Shown in pieces: positions 36,750 to 46,501 of a stretch of DNA of 64,000 nt. The DNA comes from Escarpia spicata (taxonomy: Eukaryota > Annelida > Polychaeta > Sabellida > Siboglinidae). Made by a program: the position numbers and the translations under genes. The DNA lies in contig OZ023206.1 of NCBI GenBank assembly GCA_963995525.1, positions 4,780,795 to 4,844,794 on the forward strand, given 5' to 3'. The notes under the pieces were generated by a model. The model ran no database searches, was not told where the DNA came from, and saw only the letters and a list, made by a program, of their open reading frames with translations. How positions within the stretch are numbered: position 1 is the first letter of the stretch; each line of letters starts with the position of its first letter.

Positions 36750-37337
36750 CAGACCTGCCTACCATTCCGGATTGTCCGGAATCATTCCGGAAAGTCACCT
36801 CAAATTACGGTATTACGGTGAGGGATGAAAATATTACAGACTGTCACCATGTTCGCCAGTCACTCAAATTTAGCTTCCACTATATTCAACAGGTGGCAGC
36901 ATATGTATGCAGCATGTTGTGACATGGTTTTTCATTCGCTGAGTCTGGTCGTAATTTAACCAATAGGAGACAGCGTTATGAAAAATTTGCATTTCCGCGA
37001 TCAAACAAAACGAAGTCACGCTGCACGAAATGATGGCTGACAGCAAAACGACGCCACCGCCAACCAAAAAGAAATGTGTAATGCAAAAATTTTGTGAGTG
37101 TTGTACTTGTAGTGTGAGGCCAACTGACTGTACTAAGACTAAGTTAGTGTATTTATTGAGGAGTTTAGTCTATCATTTACTCATTTACAGCCTTGGTTTT
37201 GACCTGTTGCTACCCCCCCCCCCGGTGACAATATCTCACACGGTTCTGAATTACTGACAGGAAGCCTATATTCCTGAAAATCAGTGTAAATGGGAAGATG
37301 GATTACTGACAGGAAGTTTTTGGGGTAGGCAGGTCTG
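36750..37337. mobile_element. Non-autonomous DNA transposon with CAGACCTGCCTACC ends
   Basis: The left terminus CAGACCTGCCTACC is the exact reverse complement of the right terminus GGTAGGCAGGTCTG. The direct repeat GATTGT flanks the element at 36744-36749 and 37338-37343. Size is 588 bp. No transposase is encoded; a 60-codon frame at 36740 is incidental. A poly-C run lies at about 37206. I cannot assign the superfamily from a 6-bp duplication. Confidence 0.75.
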
Positions 37338-37343
37338 GATTGT

Positions 37344-38295
37344 TCCCAACAACAGGAAGATTGTTTAAAATTAAATAATTTCTGAAAGTTTTTTTTAAAG
37401 CTTCGATTCACTGTGACATTACTTGGACAAGTGAAAATATTGGTGAACAAGTAGATTTAAAAACTAACTTGTTCTCACAAGTGAAAATTTTGGATTATTT
37501 CTATCGCTACAAACTGCATATTCAAACTGGTAGTAAATTAATTATTGTTTCTGAAAATGCGTAAAATTTAAATCGATACTTTAAATCAGATTGTCTTTCC
37601 TGAGTTTTGTGAAATGTGTCTTACCACTGAACCATTGCGGCATGTTGCATATAAGAAGACGGTGTTAAAGAATCATTGGCAAGCTGCATTATCATAAACA
37701 ATCTGCAGCAGTCCCGTCATATAACGCCTTAGATGTTTCTGACATCACGTACAGACGTCAAAGTTTTTAGAGATTGCAAGCGACTGTATGAGCTGTAGAC
37801 AGGCAGTTGCCAATATGGCTGATGGCTTATTGCAGTTATGGCTTTAGGCGGCATCATTAGTCTTCCTCACCCATCTGTACTGACTGCAGCCGAGGCATTA
37901 CGGTCATTCTCATCAGCAAGCTTTCAATGCACAATTGTTTGGATAAACATTTAGGCAGTAGCCAGCCTAGTGCCGCATAGTCGCCTATGGGTGTCCTGGT
38001 CATTATGGTTTTGCACGTTTTTTTTCACGATCATTTTGAGTCGCGAACATGTGTTTCGGCCAATAAAATTGTAACTCGACAAATTCATTATTGTTATTGA
38101 ATTCTCTAAATTGCAGTTGTCAACATTGCAGCAATTTAATCATCAACAATTATACAGTTAGATGCTATGGTTGTCCAACCTCAGGAATGGCTGCCAGCAG
38201 TCTGGAATGGGATTATTTTGTATGAAACTAGGCAACCCATTAAGTGTAAACCTAACCCCAACTACTACCTTACTTTGTCCCAATGAATTCGCACA
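37344..38295. other. Intronic DNA, no gene recognised
   Basis: AT-rich; (TA)n at 38299-38325 follows. Confidence 0.45.
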
Positions 38296-38297
38296 TG

Positions 38298-38328
<31 letters not shown>

Positions 38329-38424
38329 TGGTGCACAATATTTACGTTAAGCTGGATGTTGCCTATTTGATGTTGAGTCATCGCTATCAGTAGATGGTGA
38401 ATGTTTTAATTGTTTCTGTTTATG

Positions 38425-38504
38425 TTGCAGCACATAGTGCTGTTCCTGTACTTTATGTGTCTGTATTGCAGCACTTGCTGTGCCTGTACTGTGTGTTGCT
38501 GTGC

Positions 38505-38593
<89 letters not shown>

Positions 38594-38655
38594 ATGTCCG
38601 TGTGTGTTAGAGAGACAGAGGCCCCCTATGTACATGTACACAAACTAATTACAGT

Positions 38656-38697
<42 letters not shown>

Positions 38698-39387
38698 ATG
38701 TTGCAGCACCTGCTGTGTCTAGTGCTGCACCTGTACTGTCTGTGTGTGTAGCTGCACCTGCTGTGCCTAGTGCAGTACTGTCTGTGTGCATGTAGCTGCA
38801 CCTGTAGTGTCTAGTGCTGCACCTGTACTGTCTGTGTGTAGCTGCACCTGCTGTGCCTAGTGCTGCACCTGTACTGTGTGTGCGCATGTTGCAGCACCTG
38901 CTGTGTCTAGTTTGCACCTGTACTGTCTGTGTGTGTAGCTGCACTTGCTGTGTCTAGTGCTGCACCTGTACTGTCTGTGTGTGTAGCTGCACCTGCTGTG
39001 CCTAGTGCTGCACCTGTACTGTCTGTGTATGCAGCTGCACCTGCTGTGTCTAGTGCTGCGCCTGTACTGTCTGCGTCTGTGTTGCAGCACCTACTGTGCC
39101 TAATGCTGCGCCTGTACTGTCTGCATCTGTGTTGCAGCACCTGCTGTGCCTGGTGCTGTGCCTGTACTGTCTGCGTCTGTGTTGCAGCACCTACTGTGCC
39201 TAGTGCTGCGCCTGTACTGTCTGCGTCTGTGTTGCAGCACCTACTGTGCCTGGTGCTGCGCCTGTACTGTCTGCGTCTGTGTTGCAGCACCTACTGTGCC
39301 TGGTGTTGCGCCTGTACTGTTAGCGTCTGTGTTGCAGCACCTACTGTGCCTGGTGCTGCGCCTGTACTGTCTGCGTCTGTGTTGCAG
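38425..39387 (+). repeat. 50-bp array copying the acceptor and start of exon 39388
   Basis: The unit is 'gtgttgcagcacctactgtg' + 'cctagtgctgcgcctgtact' + 'gtctgcgtct' (50 bp). It contains the TTGCAG acceptor and the first 17 bases of the exon starting at 39388. Seven regular copies run 39083-39387 and more diverged copies (often with 'gtgtgtagctgcacct') run back to about 38700. Earlier fragments near 38425-38510 are interrupted by (GT)n runs at 38508-38591 and 38658-38696. The exon frame is open through the array from 38929. Confidence 0.9.
38508..38698 (+). repeat. Two (GT)n microsatellites
   Basis: About 80 bp and 38 bp of GT, separated by 'tccatgtccgtgtgtgttag' and nearby unique sequence. 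Confidence 0.95.
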
Positions 39388-39634
39388 CACCTACTGTGCC
39401 TAGTCCTACAGGCCCTGGCGTGTATAGCCACCAATCCCAGTCACCACCAGACCCTCAGCGATGCCGACCTCCCTGACACGCTCATGCAACTGCTACTCCC
39501 CTCTGATGAGTGGTACTACACAAACCACAGCACGAAGTACGCACCATACGTGAAGTACCACGCGGCGAGGATCCTCGTCTACATGGGACTGTTTCACAGA
39601 CTCGGAGGGCGCGTCAACCTCTTCGACATGAAAC
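39388..39634 (+). CDS. Coding exon, armadillo repeat segment
   Basis: The exon is phase 0 at the start and phase 1 at the end, with a consensus donor C|GTAAGT. It begins HLLCLVLQALACIATNPSHH, includes DTLMQLLLPSDEWYY, then KYAPYVKYHAARILVYMGL and GGRVNLFDM. The leucine-rich helix followed by an Asn-Pro turn, and the KYHAARIL helix, look like consecutive armadillo units continuing from LVEALDPNHDP of the previous exon. The acceptor is the last of a series of nearly identical TGTTGCAG|CACCT copies spaced 50 bp apart, so the true 3' splice site is inferred from protein continuity. The reading frame stays open upstream through the array to before 38929. Confidence 0.8.
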
Positions 39635-39685
39635 GTAAGTTTTCCTGCTTCATTTCAGTGGCATTTAGAAAGATAAAAGTAAATG

Positions 39686-39990
39686 TAAGTTCTTATATCG
39701 CAGTACCCAGCTCTTAGGACTACTCAAGGTGCTTTACGTTTCACTCCCTGGTAGACCTGTTCAATCGACCATCTCGACTTCTTGAGGAAGCATCCAGCCA
39801 TGCTGCAATTAATGTGCAAAAACTGTTCATACACAAATACCCACCTCTGTCTAGGCAGGTACTCATTCATATAGCGAGTGAACTGGAGCGACGTAGTGCG
39901 AGTGAACATGCCCAAGGGTCAACACGGCAGCATAGGATTCGAACCTGGCTTCTCGATTAATTCACATTACGCAACAAGCCAAGTTGCTGC
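39686..39990 (-). mobile_element. tRNA-derived SINE, reverse orientation
   Basis: On the minus strand the B box GGTTCGAATCC (39935-39945) fits the pol III consensus exactly. Downstream come 'gtactcattcatatagcg'-type central blocks, 'aattgcagcatggctgg', 'agaagtcgagatgg', 'ggtctaccagggagtg' and the tail 'gtcctaagagctgg...gcgatataag'. It lies just after the donor at 39635. Confidence 0.8.
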
Positions 39991-40720
39991 CTAAAGTATA
40001 AAAGTAACTTACTTAATCCTCTCTGCGTGGGGTTGCACATAAGGCTGCTACCAGAATTTGCCACTGTAAAAAGACATGAACGTAAAGTGAGCTATTTATG
40101 TTATGTTACATTTGTGAATATATTAGTTAAGATGTATCACCTGGGTGGAATGGGGTTGATGGATGATTCACTCATATGCTCAGCAGATTTGTAAAGTACG
40201 GTAAGAAAAATAACAAGGACAAGTTAAATAACAATAGTATTAAAATAAGCCTCTCCACAAATCAAAGCTGGCAGGTTACATGACTGAGACAGAACTTTGA
40301 GATGAATGTGACAGTAATTAACGTCTAAAACTACAAAACCTGGCCTCGGATCATTTACGAAATCTTGTGTACCTGTATTGTAAGCTGTGAGATCATGGTG
40401 AGCCAAATTGGCAACTGACCTATTGATGCACCTGGTGGTTTGGACTGTCTCTGCTGTAAGCTACGTTGAGCTGTGTGCATAGAAATTACATCGATCTCGG
40501 CTCCCTGTCTGCCGCACATTCTACCATTGACAGTGATTAAGTAACTTATCTTAGCTTTAACGAGATGTATAACGTGATACTATATATACCATTTGCAATG
40601 TGCTGCAGATGTGATCTATGCGTAGGTTTGTGGATCAAGTTATAAGTCGGCCGAATTGCAGTGGATTCTCGTCAGTCTGAAATAGCAGCACCATTTGTTG
40701 ACATTCATGTTATTAACTGA
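39991..40720. other. Intronic DNA, no gene recognised
   Basis: No supported feature. Confidence 0.4.
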
Positions 40721-40721
40721 G

Positions 40722-40945
40722 AGTGTGTGTGTGTATTTCAGAAAAAAAAGCAGAATGTGTTTACACATGTGTCTGTGTGCATGCATATGTGTGTGCATGC
40801 ATGTATGTGTGTGCATGCATGTACGTGTGCATGCATGTGTGTGCATGCATGTATATGTGCATGCATGTAGGGGTGCATGCATGTACGTGTGTGCATGCAT
40901 GTGCATGTATGTACATGTGTGCATTCATGCATCTAGATATGTCTG
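40722..40945 (+). repeat. GTGTGCATGCAT simple repeat
   Basis: Short GTGT and palindromic GCATGCATG units alternate. Open frames through it are artefacts. Confidence 0.9.
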
Positions 40946-41056
40946 TGTGTAAGCATGTCAACAAACTGCTTCTGCGATTGGGCTGACTTCAAACTTGGTC
41001 CACTTTTGTACACAAGGATATATATATATATATATACCTATATATAGATATATATA

Positions 41057-42116
41057 CTGTATTCGTTCTAATTAGCGTACATGCCCTAATTAGCGTACAC
41101 CCCCATTTATGGGGGAATCCGTAATGTAATGTCTTCTCCCCCGATATCAAATTACTGCGACATTTGATGATCTTTTACATAATATTTGTTCACATATATC
41201 TGGAGGCTGCAGCGTTCTCGTATCCTCTTAACCACACATGAATATATAAATAGCTGGTAACACTAAGCAACCTACATTAATAGTACTAAACACGTAGTAT
41301 ATTCCAATGTTTGATCGAAAGGTGAATGTGTCCAACTCGGGCGACACGCTTACTTGGCGTACGCATTAGCACACCCAAACAGCGAGACGATGGTGCCACC
41401 TGGCGAATATACGGCTAGCTATGTAGTAAGGGACTGGTTAGTATTTATTCTCTTGGAATAGGCAGTTTCGTTGTCGCTGAGCGGGTAACCGAGTGTTTGA
41501 AAAAAATTCTCTTGGTTGAATAACAAATATCTGGGATAATACGTTTAGGAATTTTTGAGTCGTAACTAGCGCCCTGGTATGCATCAACATATGCTGCTAT
41601 ATCGCTCATTTTATGTGCGCGATGCGGTAACGCATGACCACAGCGGTGCAGACTAGCACAAACATGGTTGTATTTTCGTAATATAAATATGCCTGGAATG
41701 ATGAAACTAAGGTATCATAGGTATCAAAGTTAGGCAAAACTCAAATTATAATGGCAAAATCGAGATGGGTCCGGATTCGACATAAGTGCCCTTCTTGCTT
41801 GCCGGCGATCGATGCCAGATTCTCTTGCTGGCATTGTCGTCCATTTGCTCGCCGGTGAGCGATGCCGGACTCGCCGTAGTCCGCTTGCTTGCTGCTCGAA
41901 CGTTACTTATACAGTAATCGTTTGTAGGTCGGGTGGAATTAGCCAAGTGCAGTTAAGTCTGCTCTTGCATCAACCAAGTGACTTGGCCGGCAACGACGTT
42001 GTGTCTATTTAAACTTGGCTCATTTGGGTGTACGCTTAATAGGGAACATTTTTTGACATATTTCAGCGTCTCTAATATTTGCTAAGCGTACTGTACGCCT
42101 AATAGAACGAATACGG
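41057..42116. mobile_element. TA-flanked terminal-inverted-repeat element (mariner/pogo-like MITE)
   Basis: The left end CTGTATTCGTTCTAATTAGC and the reverse complement of the right end CCGTATTCGTTCTATTAGGC match with few differences, and both continue into 'gtac'. The ends abut TA dinucleotides within (TA)n flanks, as in Tc1/mariner-type insertion. 'attagcgtac' is repeated inside the left end and 'gcgtactgtacgcc' at the right. No intact transposase frame in the 1,060 bp. Confidence 0.8.
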
Positions 42117-42300
42117 TATATATATATATATATATGTATACATATATATGTATATATATCAAAATAAAATCAGAAACTGTTATATATATGCACAAACACA
42201 TATCTCTCTCTCTATATATATATATATAGATATGTGTTTGTGTGCACGCGTGCGTGTGTGTGTGTGCATGTGTTTGTATGTGTCTGTGTATATATATACA
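42117..42300 (+). repeat. (TA)n and (GT)n simple repeats
   Basis: TA runs at 42117-42160 and about 42213-42230, then TGTGCG/TGTG to 42290. Confidence 0.85.
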
Positions 42301-43545
42301 TCTACATGTAGTAACATAACTGTTCCATGTGCCTAGAATTTCTAATATTCTTGTAGGTATAAATTAGAGAGTTTTTGCCAGGAATCAATACAGGAGTGTT
42401 ATATTGGTCTGTGACAGCCATAGTCCAAGGCAGCTGTGGCCCGGAGTAACGGGAACTGATTGACGTCCACAGCATCCACAAAGGATGTCGCAATTCATAT
42501 ATTCATAACATTATGCAACAGGCCAAGTTGCTGCCTAATTCAGCAACTTAATCAACTGGATTCACCACTGGCGTTATCAGGTCTTTATGTAATTGTGTTT
42601 AGTACCGGTAGTCATTCTTATGCAATCCCTCCTCAATTTAATATTAATAATAGTATATTTCGTACGTAATGTCCAGTCCAAATAATTATTCTGGGGCGCT
42701 TTCTAAACTGATTAATAAAATCTAAAAAATTAAATAATAGTTTACCAACTGTAAATATTTAATACTGGTGAATGCAGGTAAATACAAAATATGTATCATA
42801 ACCTGGAATCTACATCATAAAAATGTTTTGTGAGCAGTTTTGCCTGAGGACAAACACAAAAAGTGTATGGAGTATTGTAATCCCACAACACATGCTTGTG
42901 ATGTGCAGACTATTTTCCTGCACATGGAAGCTAAAGAAAGAAATATGAAATCGTCAACACGCGGCACTGCATCGACTTCTGTGTCAATGTGACATGCATG
43001 TTTCTATTTAAAGCCGTGTAATGAAAGCTTTTTCTGCTGGTCAGTTTTTCACTTGCAACACTGCGGACATCATCTATGACAGCGTGAGAAATTAATCGGA
43101 TAAAAATTGAGCAGTAAACATATGCGAATGGGCAAGGAGTGAAACGTAAAAGGTCAGTGTGTTTGTGTCGGAGTGAAGTTAATAAGGTGTGGGCTGCCTC
43201 AATCAGTGCAGCTTCACCAGCACCAGTATGTGACCAGAATTGTGAATTAGTACCACATTTATGAACGAGTAGTCGGGTAATAGTGCCTGTGTTTCACTTT
43301 GAATATAATAATAATAATGAAAACATTTGTACTTCTCTAATGCCAATATCCTGGGAAAATCTGAGCTCAGTGGCGCAACAAGACCCAAAGGATTAAAATG
43401 TTCTCATTGTCATGTACAGAGCAAGAATCATCAACAGATGGATGGAATTGATCAGAAGCTAAGGAGTTATGCAGTATTAAATGGATAGGTTTTTAGATGA
43501 CGGCGAAATAAAACTGTATTTCAAATATATAAACAATAAAATTAC
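42301..43545. other. Intronic DNA, no gene recognised
   Basis: A short match to sequence beside the reverse SINE (about 42505-42535, 'gccaagttgctgcctaa') suggests a SINE-head fragment. Otherwise nothing recognised. Confidence 0.4.
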
Positions 43546-43547
43546 AG

Positions 43548-44394
43548 GAGACTAAGGGGGAGATGAAGGAGACTAAGGGGGAGAAGAAGGAGACTGTGGG
43601 GGAGATGAAGGAGACTAAGGAGGAGATGAAGGAGACTAAGGAGAAGATGAAGGAGACTAAGGAGGAGATGAAGGAGACTAAGGAGGAGATGAAGGAGACT
43701 AAGGGGGAGAAGAAGGAGACTGTGGGGGAGATGAAGGAGACTGGGGGAGATGAAGGAGACTGTGGGGGAGAAGAAGGAGACTGTGGGGGAGATGAAGGAG
43801 ACTGTGGGGGAGATGAAGGAGACTAAGGGGGAGAAGAAGGAGACTGTGGGGTAGATGAAGGAGACTGTGGGGGAGATGAAGGAGACTGTGGGGGAGATGA
43901 AGGAGACTGTGGGGGAGATGAAGGAGACTAAGGAGGAGATGAAGGAGACTAAGGGGGAGAAGAAAGAGACTGTAGGGGAGATGAAGGAGACTGTGGGGGA
44001 GATGAAGGAGACTAAGCGGAGATGAAGGAGACTGTGGGGGAGATGAAGGAGACTAAGGCCGAGATGAAGGAGACTAAGGGGAGATGAAGGACACTAAGGC
44101 CGAGATGAAGGAGACTAAGGGGAAGATGAAGGAGACTGTGGGGGAGATGAAGGAGACTAAGGCCGAGATGAAGGAGACTAAGGGGAGATGAAGGAGACTA
44201 AGGGGGAGAAGAAGGAGACTGTGGGGGAGATGAAGGAGACTGTGGGGGAGATGAAGGAGATTGTGGGGGAGATGAAGGAGACTAAGGCCGAGATGAAGGA
44301 GACTAAGGCCGAGATGAAGGAGACTAAGGGGGGATGAAGGAGACTGGGGGAGATGAAGGAGACTGTGAGGGTGAGATGAAGGAGACTGTGGGGA
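43548..44394 (+). repeat. 21-24 bp purine-rich minisatellite
   Basis: About 38 copies of 'gagatgaaggagactaaggg' or 'gagatgaaggagactgtggg' + 'g' with length variants. Nearly all purine on one strand, so triplex-prone. Frames reading MKETKEE (plus) or Leu/Pro/Ser (minus) are artefacts. Confidence 0.95.
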
Positions 44395-44476
44395 GAACAG
44401 ATAGAAAATTTTAAAATATTGGATGGTTATGAAAATATTTTTGAAGTGCTTTTTATCGGTTAAAAAAGTAGAGAAC
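44394..44476 (+). pseudogene. Short CR1-like LINE fragment
   Basis: 'cagatagaaaattttaaaat' + 'attggatggttatgaaaata' aligns with 31550-31590 of the CR1-like relic. Confidence 0.6.
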
Positions 44477-44734
44477 AATTATGTTGTGTACTAGAGCAGA
44501 TAGTAATACTTCTGTACTTTTTAACTGGCACTCAGTGAAACATGCTTTAGTGGACACATGTCCATAACGAAAACATGTCTACAATGGACACTTGAAAGTC
44601 CCAAGTGACTTGTTTGTATCATCTACTACCTGTTCATAGCCGTCACCTGGCCGTAATGGACATATTTTGCAGTCCTAGAGACAGGTTTATACTCTATTTA
44701 AAATGTACTAGATATTTTGGCCAGTTCAGTTGTC

Positions 44735-45571
44735 CAAGTGCAACTACAAGTGTGGAGCGTGGTGGCCTAGTTAACCAAGTGCAACTACAAGTGTGGAGCG
44801 TTGTGGCCTAGTTGACCAAGTGCAACTACAAGTGTGGAGCGTGGTGGCCTAGTTAACCAAGTGCAACTACAAGTGTGGAGCGTTGTGGCCTAGTTGACCA
44901 AGTGCAACTACAAGTGTGGAGCGTGGTGGCCTAGTTAACCAAGTGCAACTACAAGTGTGGAGCGTTGTGGCCTAGTTGTCCAAGTGCAACTACAAGTGTG
45001 GAGCGTGGTGGTCTAGTTGACCAAGTGCAACTACAAGTGTGGAGCGTTGTGGCCTAGTTGTCCAAGTGCAACTACAAGTGTGGAGCATGGTGGCCTAGTT
45101 AACCAAGTGCAACTACAAGTGTGGAGTGTGGAGCGTGGTGGCCTAGTTGACCAAGTGCAACTACAAGTGTGGAGCGTGGTGGCCTAGTTGACCAAGTGCA
45201 ACTACAAGTGTGGAGCATGGTGGCCTAGTTGACCAAGTGCAACTACAAGTGTGGAGCATGGTGGCCTAGTTAACCAAGTGCAACTACAAGTGTGGAGCGT
45301 GGTGGCCTAGTTGACCAAGTGCAACTACAAGTGTGGAGCGTGGTGGCCTAGTTGACCAAGTGCAACTACAAGTGTGGAGCGTGGTGGCCTAGTTAACCAA
45401 GTGCAACTACAAGTGTGGAGCATGGTGGCCTAGTTGACCAAGTGCAACTACAAGTGTGGAGCGTGGTGGCCTAGTTGACCAAGTGCAACTACAAGTGTGG
45501 AGCGTGGTGGCCTAGTTAACCAAGTGCAACTACAAGTGTGGAGCGTTGTGGCCTGGTTGACCAAGTGGAAC
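44735..45571 (+). repeat. 41-bp satellite, left block
   Basis: Unit 'tggtggcctagttgaccaag' + 'tgcaactacaagtgtggagc' + 'g'. About 20 copies before the inserted transposon. Each unit contains TGGCCTAGTTG, a fit to the pol III A-box pattern. Confidence 0.95.
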
Positions 45572-45573
45572 TA

Positions 45574-46499
45574 CAGTCGTGCCTCGTTATAACACGGTTG
45601 TTGTGGTCCACGAAATGAATCCGCGTTATAAACGGGGCGCGTTATAAATGGGGCGCGTTATAAACATGGCGCGTTCCCATATCTGCCGACAGGGGCGCTA
45701 CGACGACGACCGACACCGCTGCTCGAAGAACGCCATCGAAGCCAAAGTGTGCACCTCGCGCAGTCTACAATTGGCTTAACTTCGTCTTTCAATCAATATC
45801 AAAATACCAATTTAGAAAGCACATTTACCGTGCCGAACAATATCACGATTCACCAATTCATATGCGGTTGACGAATTAATATTTTGGTGCACCAGTACAG
45901 GCAATAGCTTTGCGTTCATCGCAACGAAAAGCTAATATTTGTTATGCAATGTTAGCTTACTTATCTTGAATACTAAACTGTATTAAAACGTATTTAACCT
46001 ATTCTTAAGCAAGGCGTATTTGTGAATTTCAATTGCATTTTACAAGCCGCCCGGCGCTGAAACCAGTCGAGCTCGCGATCCGCGGTAGCCATGTCCATGA
46101 GCATGACAAGCAGATTGGAAACAGTTCGTTTGATGTCGGCGCAAAACAAACAATACCTTGCTCCACATTTACTGTTCCTAAAGTTAAAATTGACCATAAT
46201 TATAGTCAAAGAAACTTATACCTTTGATAGCTATGGCAGTGCAGAATAAACAACGGCAACGTAGTGACACGCCTCACACTTGATTCGTTGCAGTTGTACG
46301 TCAACGTTAAATTTATTGTCCGTCAACTAGTCTTTCAATATACACATGTCATGGACAAAGACGGGGATAAGTTCACACAAAACAATAGTTTGTCATAGCA
46401 TCCATTTTCCCCCTGGCAGCAGAAATTCGGGGTCCACGACCGACCGCGTTATAACTGAATCCGCGTTATAACGGGGCGTGTTATAACGAGGCGCGACTG
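45574..46499. mobile_element. Pogo/Tigger-like MITE inserted in the satellite
   Basis: A 926-bp element with terminal inverted repeats CAGTCGTGCCTCGTTATAAC and (right end, reverse complement) CAGTCGCGCCTCGTTATAAC, flanked by TA at 45572-45573 and 46500-46501. Removing one TA and the element restores the satellite phrase 'aactacaagtg', so the insertion is exact. Subterminal 'cgcgttataa' repeats lie on both sides. No transposase is encoded. Interior stretches resemble the hAT-like element at 14247-15349. Confidence 0.92.
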
Positions 46500-46501
46500 T
46501 A

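Noticed and set aside
43548..44394. CRISPR-like regular repeats
   Set aside because: Direct tandem repeats without unique spacers, in eukaryotic intronic DNA.
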